Below, piece by piece: positions 21,364-31,813 of a stretch of 64,000 bases of DNA. The stretch's first letter is position 1. Each line of letters begins with the position of its first letter. The notes below the pieces were generated by a model. That model saw only the letters and a list, made by a program, of their open reading frames with translations. It ran no database searches and had not been told where the DNA came from. Origin of the DNA: Pycnococcus provasolii (taxonomy: Eukaryota; Chlorophyta; Pseudoscourfieldiophyceae; Pseudoscourfieldiales); contig CP150583.1 of assembly GCA_049487715.1 (NCBI GenBank), positions 186,001 through 250,000 on the forward strand, written 5' to 3'. The position numbers and the translations under genes are program-made.

Positions 21364-23406
21364 TTACACGCCGGTGCTGCTGAGATCCAAGCACGCGTCG
21401 CATATACCGCGCGCAGACTCCACAAGAGACGGGTCGTGCGTCACGAATACCACCGCGCGGTTCTCCGCATCCGCCGATACCCACGCCTTCAACGAACGCA
21501 TCGCCGCCAAGGCGCTCGGTGCGTCGAGCGCGCTCACAGGCTCGTCCAGCAAGAGTACCGCGCGACGCGCGCTTTGGCACGCGTGGACTGCGCGGCTAAG
21601 GCTGACGCGCTGGCGCTGACCTCCTGACAGCGCACCGCCTCGCTCGCCCACCTCTGTGTTCCAGCCGAGCGCCAGGTCTGTCTCCAGCGCCGTCGCGCAC
21701 GCGCACGCCGATGCGGCGGCGCGTGCAGACACCATCTCATCGCTCCCCTCGCGCGGAGGATACGCCACGTTGGAAACCACGCTCCCGCTCAGCACAGGTG
21801 CATCCTGGGGGCAAAGGATCACGCTTGTATCCGGCGCAGCATGAACAGCCCCGCTCGATGCATCGAGCGCTCCCGCGAGAATGCGAAGGAGCGTGCTCTT
21901 GCCGCAGCCGGACGCGCCGACAAGTGCAACGACGCGGCCGGGTGGAACTGCAAGAGATATGCCCTTCAGTGCCACTCTGTCAGAGTTGCCGTACGTGTAT
22001 GACACGTCCGCGCAAGCCAGAAGCGCATTTTGGGGTAGGTTCGCCGTCGACTCGATTCTTCTCGCGTAGTCGCCGCCGTTCCCTTGGGCGACGACAAATG
22101 TGCCCACGAATCTCCTGACATCGTACGCTTGAGCCTGCAAAGAGTTGTAAGCGTCACTGGCAGCTTGCACGGGCTCGACGAGAAGTGCCGCCGCCGCGAC
22201 GAAGCTTGCAAACTGCGCGCCCGTGATTGCACCCGCGCCCACGAGGTGGCAGCCGCCTGCGAGCAGAGCGACGATACTCGCCGCGTACGTAAAGGTGATT
22301 GCCATAGGAACCGCCGTGGATGCCACGCGATGCCTCGTCTCAGATACCAACCATTGTGCAGACCGTGCGCCTAGCACCTGCGTCTCATGCGCCGCCGCGC
22401 CGTACAGCTTGACGAGTTCCGATGACGCGAGCACTTCCGCGCACCGCGCCGCAACGGCAACATGGTCTCGCGCGGCGCGCGCGGCGAGGTAGCGCACACC
22501 CGCGCCCGCGCCTGCGACGGCAGCAGCCATCGCGGGCACGGCTACGAGCGCGAACACGGAGAGGGGCACGCTTGTTCGCACCATCATCACGACGACGGCA
22601 GCCGCCTGTATGACTCCTGGCACGAGAGCGCGCAGAAGGCTCACGAGACTCGCCTCCGCGGAGAGCGCGCCATGCCCTAGCCGCGCCGCGCCGTCCGCGC
22701 CAAGTCTTGCGGATACAGCTGCGGCACCACCAAGCTGCTGCTGCTCACTCGTTGTCATTCTGCTCATATTGCTGTCCGACACGCGACTGTCGCCACCATC
22801 CACGCCATTATCCCACTTATCGAGCGCGTCGAGGTCCGACTCCGACGCGTGCAACGCCCACCGAAACGCATCAACGCGGCACCTGTGCGCAGCCGCCGCG
22901 GCTGCGTGCCACAAGAACGCGTCAGATGCCCACGTGAGTGCCGCGCGCGCAACGAACAGTGCAAGCGTTGGCCACGCGAACGCGAGAAGAGCCTGCGAAT
23001 CGCCGGCAGCTACCAACGCTGTGAGTTGTCCCAGCCTTGGTATGGCGAGCACGAGTGCCGTCGTCGCACCCGCGAATGCCGCATATCCGAGAACGACGGG
23101 TGTGACTGGTGCGTATCGCAACAGGGTGGCAAGGGGCGGCGGCTGCTGCTTGGACGAGACGCTGTTCCCGTTGCTATGAGCAGGTACTGCAAGAGCTTCT
23201 GTTGATGTGGCTGTTGACTCCGTCGCCGTGGAAGAGCGGCATAGTGCGCGTGACCTGTTGTTGTATGTGGTTCGTGGTTGTATCAAGTCGTTTCGCGTGT
23301 CGATGCACACGGCACGGCGCCCTTTCCTCCTCGGCGGGTGCGAGGATGCGATGCGACGACAAGGCCTTGGGCGGTTGTGCGGCGCCACGACATGGGCGTG
23401 GTACAT
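21364..23406 (-). CDS. ABC half-transporter, ABCB type, probably organellar
   Basis: The 680-residue protein has a membrane domain (about 95-420) with five to six helices, then one ATPase domain. The ATPase shows Walker A GASGCGKST near residue 500, a Q-loop segment VILCPQDAPVLSG, signature LSGGQRQR near 590, Walker B AVLLLDEP and the switch histidine in VFVTHDP. That is the half-transporter layout of ABCB exporters, which work as dimers. The first 90 residues are rich in R, S and T, consistent with an organelle transit peptide. The frame is open upstream of the ATG at 23406 but only with a non-ATG start. A non-conserved acidic loop (DNGVDGGDSR) interrupts the membrane domain. Substrate unknown. 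Confidence 0.88.
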   Translation of the reverse strand: MYHAHVVAPHNRPRPCRRIASSHPPRRKGRRAVCIDTRNDLIQPRTTYNNRSRALCRSSTATESTATSTEALAVPAHSNGNSVSSKQQPPPLATLLRYAPVTPVVLGYAAFAGATTALVLAIPRLGQLTALVAAGDSQALLAFAWPTLALFVARAALTWASDAFLWHAAAAAAHRCRVDAFRWALHASESDLDALDKWDNGVDGGDSRVSDSNMSRMTTSEQQQLGGAAAVSARLGADGAARLGHGALSAEASLVSLLRALVPGVIQAAAVVVMMVRTSVPLSVFALVAVPAMAAAVAGAGAGVRYLAARAARDHVAVAARCAEVLASSELVKLYGAAAHETQVLGARSAQWLVSETRHRVASTAVPMAITFTYAASIVALLAGGCHLVGAGAITGAQFASFVAAAALLVEPVQAASDAYNSLQAQAYDVRRFVGTFVVAQGNGGDYARRIESTANLPQNALLACADVSYTYGNSDRVALKGISLAVPPGRVVALVGASGCGKSTLLRILAGALDASSGAVHAAPDTSVILCPQDAPVLSGSVVSNVAYPPREGSDEMVSARAAASACACATALETDLALGWNTEVGERGGALSGGQRQRVSLSRAVHACQSARRAVLLLDEPVSALDAPSALAAMRSLKAWVSADAENRAVVFVTHDPSLVESARGICDACLDLSSTGV

Positions 23407-23815
23407 CCAGTGCCCGAGTGATTGCTCGTCGGACCCAAAGTGCCCCGGTGAGGTAAAACCCCGAATAATCGTCAAACTGTCGAAATGTTCAGTTCAATTC
23501 AGGATCCCCATTTGATTGAGAGAGCTTGGCTTCGAAGCGGTATCCCCGTCCGAAATGGGAGAGAGTCCTCCTCCGCCTTGTCCGAGGATCTCGCCCCCAT
23601 CCGAAGCGACCGACCCTGCCCCTGCCGTGTTGTGTAGTCCAATGATGCCTTGGCCTAGCGCGTGGTCTTTGGTTGTAAAGGGCGTGCCACGACAGCACCC
23701 CTTTTCCCAGACCTCCCCTTCCCCAACCCTGTCCCCCTGGTCCCCCTGGTCCCCCTGGTCCCCCCGACTCCACAAAAGGGCACGCTCACTCCACGCCACT
23801 CACAACTACCTCACC
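23407..23815. other. Divergent spacer between the ABC transporter and a small gene
   Basis: About 410 nt. It contains a short GGTCCCCCT-type run at about 23738-23764 (ccccctggt repeated three to four times). No other gene is visible; the start codons of both neighbours face outward, so promoters are expected here. Confidence 0.4.
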
Positions 23816-24250
23816 ATGACCTCAGCGAACACGCGACACTGTGCACGCACGCACAAAACACACGCAGCGAACGGGCGAACCGCACGCGTGATGCTACGCA
23901 CACCGCAACGAGCGGGAAACTACGCGAAGCGCTCGCTCGCCTCCTTCTCACACGCGGAGAGGAGAAGAAAATGCGCGTCGACGTCTGCGTTCAGAGACGA
24001 AAGTTCGCAGCACCCGCACGTGTCGACTTCTCGGAACTCCAACCCGACGAACGCCGTCGCGTTTCCAGATGTGGCGGCGGGCCAAACGGAAACGACAGAG
24101 CAGCAAACTGGCATGGTGAGGCACCTCTACCAGGCTATCGCGTGTCCAGTCAACTGGGGTGAGCCGTCTGAGACGAGTCCGCCACCAAACAGCAACTTCT
24201 TCACGCGAGCCATTGCAAAACTTTGGAACTACCAGGGGATCTCTGGGTAG
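23816..24250 (+). CDS. Small protein of unknown function, possibly organelle-targeted
   Basis: The frame from the ATG at 23816 (context ACCATGA) gives 144 residues. The first 80 or so are rich in R, A, S, T and H and poor in acidic residues, as in chloroplast or mitochondrial transit peptides. The C-terminus (about 100-144) is compact and looks constrained: VRHLYQAIACPVNWGEP then FFTRAIAKLWNYQGISG. I do not recognise it. The frame is also open upstream, but that part is proline- and tryptophan-rich repeat sequence. Its 3' end faces the J-domain gene, 160 nt away. Confidence 0.5.
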   Translation: MTSANTRHCARTHKTHAANGRTARVMLRTPQRAGNYAKRSLASFSHAERRRKCASTSAFRDESSQHPHVSTSRNSNPTNAVAFPDVAAGQTETTEQQTGMVRHLYQAIACPVNWGEPSETSPPPNSNFFTRAIAKLWNYQGISG

Positions 24251-24411
24251 CATAGGTACAAATACTTCACGGTAGTTGACAGACGACAACAACAACGAAC
24301 CGACAGAAAACACAAACAAAAATCTTTACAAAAAACCTTGTAGTGTTGTTTTTTTTCTTCGAAAAAAAAAATATAAATATTCAAGTCGTTACGAAGTTTG
24401 CATTTGCAAGG

Positions 24412-25770
24412 TTAGCACGCGCCTGTCGCCGCACCCTCCACAGCTGCCTGCAGCAGCTCACGAGGAGACGGCCTGTCGTTCACGTCGGACAGATTTGCGC
24501 CACTTCCGTCAGAGATGTCCCACTCGTCCCAGCTATCCCAGCTAGCGTCCACACTGTCGCGCCACTGAGACGCGAGAACTGCAAGGCGAACGAACCGCTC
24601 TTCCCTGGCGCGAGAGTCGTGCGTCATCGACGGAAGAGCGCGACTCGGCGCTACAGACGTCGCTGCCGATGTGTTCGCCGTGCGCCTTGCCTCAGCCTCA
24701 CGATGCCCAGCCTTGAGTCGGCTCGCACGACGCAAGCCGTCAAGCTGACCCTGCAGATTTGACCGCGAAGTCGAAGGTGGCGACTCTTGCTTTTCTGCCG
24801 AAGCAGAGGATGAGACTTCTTGCTGCTCCTCCTGTTGCTGTTGTAGACGAGACCCCTCAGCCTGAGCTTTCACTTCGTCAACAAAAGCTGCCGCAGTCTC
24901 CTCCACGTCATCGTTCGTGGCTGCGCTGCCAAGTTCCACACCTTCCTGCTGATCAGAGAGAGGAACGATGCGTCTCTTTCTACGTCCACCTGCACCCGCA
25001 CGCGCCTTGAGAGGAGACTCTTGCTGTGCCGCCATATTTGCCACCTGAGCCTCCGCTCGTCTTCGGTTGTCCTGTGAGGTTCGTTTGTTGACGGAGTCCT
25101 TGCGAAATCGGTAGCTCCAGTACCAGTCAAACGCACTCCACGCCGGGTCGCCACCACCTTGCCACGGCTCGTCTCCCTCCTCCCAGTCGAAGTCGCTGTC
25201 CAAAGAACCTCGCCCGAGAAGGTAGTCGTACGCACTCTGCACCTGCCTGAATCTGGCCTTGGCATCGTCGTCGTCGTCGTCACCGACGACGTCGGGGTGG
25301 TACTTCAGCACGAGTCTGTGAAATGCCGCCTTGAGCCTTCTCGTCGCGGAACGACTGAGCTTGCTGGCACCGTCGGCGTCGTTCTCCTGATCTTCGTCGT
25401 CGACGAGATCGCTTTCTTTGAGGTGTAGGACAGCGAGTGCCCACTCCCTCCTCGTTTTCGGCTTTGGCGGTGCAGCAGGGAAGGATGAGGACGAGTCTTG
25501 CGCAGACGATCGCACAACGACGAGCGGGGAAGAGCATCGCCGTCTGTGTGCACGTGTTACGAGTCTAGGTGCGTCACTTCCTCCGATTTGGTTTCTCGCG
25601 TGCTGTCTTCTTCTCTTGGTGTCCCTTTCCGGCGCGAAGTGTCGGTTGAGGAGTGCCCTAACCGTGCTGTGTTTGCGTTGCTTGGTATTCGTGTTCGGCA
25701 CACAGACTGCGGCGCGACCGGCCTTGCTTATACGCGAAGGCCCAGAAGCAAGAGTGTGAGCGTGTGTCAT
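24412..25770 (-). CDS. J-domain (DnaJ-like) protein
   Basis: The 452-residue protein carries one J-domain (about 130-190): helix II LKAAFHRLVLKYHPD with the HPD tripeptide that stimulates Hsp70, then FRQVQSAYDYLLG. A run of six aspartates follows HPDVVG. The first 80 residues are basic and S/T/R-rich, a likely organelle transit peptide. After the J-domain come DPAWSAFDWYWSYRFRKD, a long low-complexity helical region rich in E and Q, and an acidic tryptophan-containing end (DSWDEWDISDG). There is no zinc-finger or G/F region, so it is a type III J-protein. The ATG at 25770 is used; the open frame further upstream looks like leader sequence. Confidence 0.8.
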   Translation of the reverse strand: MTHAHTLASGPSRISKAGRAAVCVPNTNTKQRKHSTVRALLNRHFAPERDTKRRRQHARNQIGGSDAPRLVTRAHRRRCSSPLVVVRSSAQDSSSSFPAAPPKPKTRREWALAVLHLKESDLVDDEDQENDADGASKLSRSATRRLKAAFHRLVLKYHPDVVGDDDDDDAKARFRQVQSAYDYLLGRGSLDSDFDWEEGDEPWQGGGDPAWSAFDWYWSYRFRKDSVNKRTSQDNRRRAEAQVANMAAQQESPLKARAGAGGRRKRRIVPLSDQQEGVELGSAATNDDVEETAAAFVDEVKAQAEGSRLQQQQEEQQEVSSSASAEKQESPPSTSRSNLQGQLDGLRRASRLKAGHREAEARRTANTSAATSVAPSRALPSMTHDSRAREERFVRLAVLASQWRDSVDASWDSWDEWDISDGSGANLSDVNDRPSPRELLQAAVEGAATGAC

Positions 25771-26333
25771 GTTGGCAGTGTGTGTGTATTGTACCCGCAG
25801 CCTTTGATTGTGAGGCGAAGAGTGGTTGCTTCCGAGTCGTCGCAGGGTGGATGGGAGGGGGCGGGACGAACTGCGTGGTGTCGTTCGGTGGGCGTAGAAG
25901 GAAAAGAAGAGAAGAGAAGAGCCGAGGATGGATTTTCGGGGAAAGAGAAGGACGGGAGGAGGAGGGAGGGAGGTGAGCCCCTCGCGACACGTCGACACCG
26001 CAGAAGAAAAAGAAGGCGGGGAAGGAAGAGCAACCACGAATGCGAACCACGAATGAAACCACGAACCCCCAACTCACAAGCACTCCGAGTCCGCATTCAA
26101 AGATGTATCCCCCCGGACCCGGGCCTATGGTGTTCTCGTGGTCCCCCTCCCCCCGGCCCCCCCAGCTGCGGAGATCCGACGTGATCTCTCTCTGTGGCCG
26201 CCTGTTGGAGTTGCCCCCCCTTTCCTCCTTCCCTTCCCCTCCCCTCCCCCTCCCCTTTCCTCCTCCCTCTCCTCTCTCTCCTCTCTGCTCCACCACAACC
26301 TCGAACGTGCTCGCCCCAGAGGGCTTGGGAGCC

Positions 26334-28204
26334 ATGGACGAAAACGCGGAATACACGTGCGAATGCTGCCAGGCAAAACTTCAAAGAGACTTGCTAGCGG
26401 ACAATAACCTCGAGCACGACCACGCGGAGGAGCCAACCTCCTCGGAGAAGGAGAAGGAGAAGGAGAAGGAACAGGAAAAGGATGTCGAGGACTGCGCGCG
26501 CGTCGTCGACCTCACGCGACGCATACGCGACCTCAAGAGACAGAAGAAACGACCGAAAAGGGGGGGAAGAGGAACAACAACGGCGCGCCGGCGGCGCAGA
26601 AAACAAACACGCCTGAGCCCACGCCGTCAGCCATCGCAGACGCCGTGTACAACTCCTACATCGTCGCGGAGGGACACAGGCCCACGGCCATCACGCTCAC
26701 CACCGTCGCATCCGTGCACACCAGCGACAAAACCATACCCCCGAAGAGAACGGAAACGTTCATCCTCGAGGAGGCGCGCAAACATAAGCTAAAACTAGAC
26801 ACCGCGCTCTACAATGCCATCGTCACGGCGTACATCAGAAAGGGCATCGACAACGTAACCGCAAGCCGACTGATTGACGACATGCGCTCGCGAGGCGTGC
26901 AGCCAGACATCAACACGTACTGCGAACTTCTGCCCTGCCTAGCGCGCATGAGACAGCGTGCGCTCGTGGACGAAATGCTTGATGCCATGCTTGAAGTTGA
27001 CAACATACAGGTTACGCAGTCGCTCACGGAGAGCCTCATCGCCGCGTACTGCGAGGTGGAGAGCCTTGCCGATGCGGAGGATGTCGTGCGTCGCGCGGTG
27101 AACTCTGCGAAAGACACGGGACGGAAAGGTGGGCCGCTGCGCGTTACCGCCAAGGCGTTTGGGCCTATTATCAACGTGCACTGCTCCAACGGACGGCCTG
27201 GCGAGGCGTGGCGCATTCTGAGAGACATGCGGAGTAATGGCGTGCGCCCGACACTCGCCATCTTCAACATGCTCATCAAGGGGTTCTGCAAGGCGCAGAA
27301 CATCTCAGGCGCCGAGGGCGTGGTCCGTGAGCTCGAGGGCGGTGGTACGTGGGACATGTCCGCGCTCGGCATCACGCCGGACAAGCTAACGTACACGACT
27401 CTGCTCGACTTCTATGCCTCGAAGGGTGCGGTGGACCAAGCTGCAAAGGTGCTCGAACGCGCGAGAAACAACGGAATCGTTCCGGACGACGTCATGTGGG
27501 GTACCGTCATCAAGTCGTACGCTCGTGCAGGAATGCCCGAGAAGGCTGAGGAGGTGCTGTACGCCGCCGCGAAGGTGTTCGACAAGGATGTGAAGGATGG
27601 ACATGCGCCAGACGGACGTGGTAGCCCCATGAACGTTGTGACATTCTCGACAGTCGTCGCCGCATTCTGCAACATGGGTTTTCTGGAAGAGGCGCTGCGC
27701 GTGATGTGCGACATGAAAAAGCGCGGCGTGGCGCCGAACGCCATCACATACAGCCACGTGGCGTGGGGGTACATGAACACCGGCGTAATGCCAAGCCCGA
27801 CCCTGCTCTTGTCCGAGCTCGAGACTGCGGGCTTCGACACACGTCAGAACGAGCTCAACGAGGATGACGATCATGATATGAAGGGCAAGCTGCTGAAGGA
27901 AATCGACTCGGGAATTTCGATGGCTGTGAAAACGTCAGACGTTCTTGCGTCGTTCGACAGTGATGACACATTCGACTCCGTCGCCTTCGACGCGTACCGA
28001 AGTGCAGATAAGGATGGCGTCGACGTGGAAATGGCAGCTCTAAGCCGTGGTGCGAGAAAGAATCGGCGGGGTACAGCACCCGCTCACGCCTTCCATACTG
28101 CTGTGCCGCCGAAATCGCCGCAGCCGTCGCGTGCTCTTCTTCGTCGCGGGCATGCCATTAGTGTGCCCAGACGAATCATGCGCACACGCGCTCACGTACT
28201 TTAA
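26334..28204 (+). CDS. P-class pentatricopeptide repeat protein (frame break at a G-run)
   Basis: The reading starts at ATG 26334 (context GCCATGG) and must change frame at the run of seven Gs at 26560-26566. Adding one G joins KRQKKRPKR to the downstream frame, for a total of about 623 residues. The downstream part has at least seven PPR motifs, for example YNAIVTAYIRKGIDN, FNMLIKGFCKAQNISG, YTTLLDFYASKGAVDQ and FSTVVAAFCNMGFLEE, each with the two-helix P-type spacing. PPR proteins bind organellar RNA and act in its processing, stability or translation. The N-terminal 100 residues are charged (KEKEKEKE), with CECC near the start; no clear transit peptide is seen. The C-terminus is disordered. 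Confidence 0.78.
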
Positions 28205-28799
28205 GTCTTTAAAACCCATCTGTTGTTTTTGTGTTATTTTTCTTCTTCTTTTTAAGCAGTCGCTACATCTCTACTTAGTCCCACTCATCTTCCTCGCCTT
28301 CTCCATTGATCGTCCAGCCAGTGCTCACCAAGGAAACCGGCGCGTTTAAGTACTGCAGTGGTGACTCACTGACTTTTGTCTGTTTTGAGGAAATCGGGGT
28401 TAGATCTATTAAAAATATCGATTGGGGGTTTTCTGCGTGACGTGTTCCCGACCCCACAGACGTGATTTTAAGCTAAGTGTCGACGTTCACGAGTCACGAC
28501 GTGCCGAAGAAGACCTCGCGCGCGCGCTGCGACACCACGCGCAACGGCACCTGGCCGTACGAAAAAGTTTGTTGTGTGAAATTTGAATTTATCAAGACCC
28601 AAACAAAACCTAACGACATAAACTATGAATGTGCTTTCTGATAATCGTATATATATACCAAAAAACAATATTTGGGATCTGTTTGTTACTACGGACGGCA
28701 TCATCTTAAAGGCACAACAACAATTATTAGAACGTTCGCATCGTTTACAATTTAAAAATACTCAAAGCACTTGTAAAGTTGATAACGTTCGCATTAGAT

Positions 28800-28858
28800 G
28801 GGTCCTAACCCTAGTAGTAGCCCTAGCCCTAGACGTAACCCTAGACGTAACCCTACTA
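28800..28858. repeat. Degenerate telomere-like CCCTAA array
   Basis: The sequence mixes CCTAACCCTAG, AGCCCTAGCCCTAGACG and two copies of TAACCCTA(G/C). It is a diverged interstitial telomere-type repeat. Confidence 0.75.
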
Positions 28859-28877
28859 CACGGTCCAACAAGACACG

Positions 28878-28950
28878 GCGTCATGACGCGTTACGCCATT
28901 ATTACGCGTAATAATGGACCATTATTATATTGTAACCGCGTCATGACGCG
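28878..28950. repeat. Cluster of three perfect palindromes
   Basis: GCGTCATGACGC lies at 28878-28889, a perfect 22-nt palindrome at 28896-28917 (arm CCATTATTACG), and CGCGTCATGACGCG at 28937-28950. The outer two share the core GCGTCATGACGC. The whole block could fold into hairpins. Confidence 0.85.
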
Positions 28951-29106
28951 TCACGACGAATCTCAAAATCTCACTATTACGCGCGCAATAATATATATGG
29001 CAACCTTAATTTGTTGTAGTAGAACTCGATTTCAAATATTTTTTCTTTAAAACCCTGTTGTATTAAAAAGGCGATCTTTATTTTCGCTTACGTTTCCTGG
29101 ATAATA

Positions 29107-31536
29107 TCAAACTTCCCGCGGCTTTGCACCTACAACTCTTACGAGGAACTGTGCTGCATACTCTTGCAGTTGAGGGCGATCGATTTGGCCGCCACCACTC
29201 TGCTGCATGGCACTGATGGGCATGTGTCCAAGACGAGTCTTAAGTAGTGTTAGTGGCGTCGACAGCTCCGCGAACAGAGGAACCACCTCGTTGCGCGGAA
29301 GCAGGAGCAGACTTTTTCTCTTCGGCAGAAGTGCACCCGCCGCATGCGGTAAAATGCACGCCGCACTCTCCGGATACTTCATGTCCTCGAGTAACTTGCT
29401 GAACGTTTCGGTGGCCATCGACGTGATGTCCGTCGGATTTGAAGGGAATTGGTTTTGGAGCGCACCTCTCATTCGAGCTGCCTCGGCACCAACGGTGTTC
29501 AGCTGCGATGCTAATTGCGACTTCAGAGCCGCGTGTGCGCCAGACTCGACCACGCGATTGTACACTTCGCGTGCCGCGGCCAGGGGCTGTGTATCCCAGA
29601 CTGCCCGTGACGCATCCTGGAATCCCCCGAATGCTTGCGAAAGTGCGGCAATCTGGCCAGGCAATGAAACGCCGCCCGTGGTACCGGATACCGCGCTTGG
29701 ATCGGTAACCGTGCGTAAAAGAGCCTGAAGCCTATGACTCAAGTCCGAAGCAGACTTCCCATCAGCATGTGCCTGTGCGAGAAGGCGCAGAGAGTGGGCA
29801 CATCGGAAATTCTCGACAGTGGCGTACAACTGCGAGATGGGTGCCACGGCACGAATGGAGAAGATGGCCGATGCTGTCGCCATCGCACGTATCTCTTCGT
29901 CGTCCATTCGGCTCACCTGCGCGGGAGGCAACGCGCCGCCTACACTCGTCGCAGCAGCCACTGGCAGCTCCGCTGGTGCTGGTGTGCTGCCAACGGGTGC
30001 ACGTGCACTAGCATCTACCGGTTGTCTTGCCCCCACGCCCCCCCCCCCGTACCGCTCGATGGCCACGGCATCGTTGCTTGCGCGCAGTGCTGAACCATTG
30101 ATGTAGTGAGTCTGCACTGGCTCGGGCACACCGTCCCACAGACGAACGGGGCATCCTGCGGCATTTGTAAGGGCATCCGCGAGTGCCCGCGCATCCGGCG
30201 ACTGCGAGTTGACTGAGTCGAGACCTGAGTCGAGGAAGTCGATTCCGACGTTCCACTCTCGCGCTTTCGGATGCGACAGTGCGCCAGCTAGCAGGCTTCC
30301 CACCGACTGCCAGAAGTCGACGAGCAAAGGTCCCGACTGCGATTCCGGACTCAAGCTTGCGGTAGACAGGCGGAAGTTCTTCACGAGCTTCAGCCGTGGC
30401 AGGCTGGTTAGGCTGCCATCGCGCTCGCGCTTTACTTTCGCACGGCCCAGCACGAAACCAATGGATGTCACGATGCCCTGGTCGTCCATCACCTCCTTCG
30501 CGAGCTTCAGCAACTCCGTCTCGAGCTCAGAGAGCTGGAACGTTTCATTCTCGTAGGGATACAAGAGCGCACGCGTGCCCTGTGTTGCGGCGCGAGAGAG
30601 GGCATCCACGCCCGCAACGTCCTTTCCGTTGGAGATGACGAGCAGTCTTGTCGGGCCAGCCGTCGACGGCGCGACGGCATTTCGTGAAGCGTTGCTTGGT
30701 GCAGCCACCGCGTTGGCACTTTCCTCGGCGTCCGCCTTCTTCTTGCGGCGTCGGCGGCAACATAGGCAGCAGCAAAATATGAGCAGCAGGATAATGCCGA
30801 ACAGAATAGAACACACGATCGCAAGGTTCGTCTTGCCTTTCTCGCGGTTAATGTTAAACATGCATCCCTTCCACTCCCAAGGCCACCACCACTTCTCGTC
30901 GCACTTCTTTGGTGCTTCCGCAGTGGTAGTGGTGGCAGCAGCCGGTGGTTGCGTTGTTGTGTACTCAGTCAAGCCACCAAGGCCATAGAAACTGGCAGTA
31001 CCGTCCGTCGCAATGTCGCCGTCACTTGCGGCCGCTGCAACCGTCGTGGCATTCGTCGCATTTAAAGACGACGACGCTGCTGGTGGTGGCGGTGGCGGCG
31101 GCGGTGGCGGCGGTGGTGGTGGCGGCGGTGGCGGTGGTGGTGGCGGTGGTGGTGGAACGTCGATTCCATAGAAGGCTGGCGAAAGCACGCTCGCAAGCAC
31201 GCTAGCGGCGCCATCCGGCGTCGTTGCTGTCGAAGGTGCACCTGTTGTGGCAAGCGTGGTGGTGGTCGTGGCTGCGGGTGCAGTCGTGGTCGTCGTGGTC
31301 GGGCACGGCTCCACGAAGCAGCACGACGAGTCGTCCTTGTTGGCCGCTGGGTTGTAGTTGATTGCGTTGGGATACATGCACCCGGGCACTTCCTGTGCCT
31401 GTATGACTACCGTAAGAGAGCATGAGAGAAGACTCAAGACGAAGAGAACCCCCCCAAAAGGTCGTGAACATGAAGACAAAGACGAGCTTAACCAGCCAAC
31501 TCTTCTACTACTACCACACTGTGTTCTTGCGGGCAT
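29107..31536 (-). CDS. Single-pass membrane protein with polyproline stalk and DUF4347-like region
   Basis: The 809-residue protein begins with a signal peptide or anchor (about 27-47). A lumenal CMYPNAINYNPAANKDDSSC unit follows, a cysteine-bounded motif common in secreted proteins of marine microbes. Next come Thr-rich stretches and about 28 consecutive prolines (31080-31155). A WWWPWEWKGC segment precedes a transmembrane helix (IVCSILFGIILLLIFCCCLCC) and basic stop-transfer residues. The cytoplasmic part (about 290-450) starts TRLLVISNGKDVAGVDALS and loosely resembles DUF4347 as found in bacterial surface proteins. The C-terminal 300 residues are helical and unrecognised. Topology is solid; the domain match is tentative. 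No intron is seen. Confidence 0.7.
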   Translation of the reverse strand: MPARTQCGSSRRVGWLSSSLSSCSRPFGGVLFVLSLLSCSLTVVIQAQEVPGCMYPNAINYNPAANKDDSSCCFVEPCPTTTTTTAPAATTTTTLATTGAPSTATTPDGAASVLASVLSPAFYGIDVPPPPPPPPPPPPPPPPPPPPPPPPPAASSSLNATNATTVAAAASDGDIATDGTASFYGLGGLTEYTTTQPPAAATTTTAEAPKKCDEKWWWPWEWKGCMFNINREKGKTNLAIVCSILFGIILLLIFCCCLCCRRRRKKKADAEESANAVAAPSNASRNAVAPSTAGPTRLLVISNGKDVAGVDALSRAATQGTRALLYPYENETFQLSELETELLKLAKEVMDDQGIVTSIGFVLGRAKVKRERDGSLTSLPRLKLVKNFRLSTASLSPESQSGPLLVDFWQSVGSLLAGALSHPKAREWNVGIDFLDSGLDSVNSQSPDARALADALTNAAGCPVRLWDGVPEPVQTHYINGSALRASNDAVAIERYGGGGVGARQPVDASARAPVGSTPAPAELPVAAATSVGGALPPAQVSRMDDEEIRAMATASAIFSIRAVAPISQLYATVENFRCAHSLRLLAQAHADGKSASDLSHRLQALLRTVTDPSAVSGTTGGVSLPGQIAALSQAFGGFQDASRAVWDTQPLAAAREVYNRVVESGAHAALKSQLASQLNTVGAEAARMRGALQNQFPSNPTDITSMATETFSKLLEDMKYPESAACILPHAAGALLPKRKSLLLLPRNEVVPLFAELSTPLTLLKTRLGHMPISAMQQSGGGQIDRPQLQEYAAQFLVRVVGAKPREV

Positions 31537-31813
31537 GGCGGTGCAAGGCGTATATATATGCTATATGGCGGAAGAAAGTCAAACGGAGACGAGTTTGGAA
31601 AACGGGACGGACGGGACCCGCGAAACGCCCCGGAGAATTTGAATCTCTCGCTCGGGCCTCCTCCCTTGGGATGTGATGTCATGCATGTGACGTCTCGTCT
31701 CGCTCTCCCCCTTCCCTTCCCTTCCCTTCCTTCCATCCGCTTCTCCGTCCCCTCCCCTCCCCTCCCCTCCCTTTCCTGGCGGCGCGGCGCGGAACCGTGA
31801 CACGCCTTTCAGC

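Larger units (their letters stand above)
28205..29106. other. AT-rich spacer with telomere-like and palindromic sequence
   Basis: This 900-nt convergent spacer has lower GC than anything around it. It contains a degenerate CCCTAA array (28800-28858) followed by three palindromes (28878-28950). No protein gene is supported; short frames here lack family features. Poly-T and AT microsatellite-like stretches occur near 28640-28670. Confidence 0.6.
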
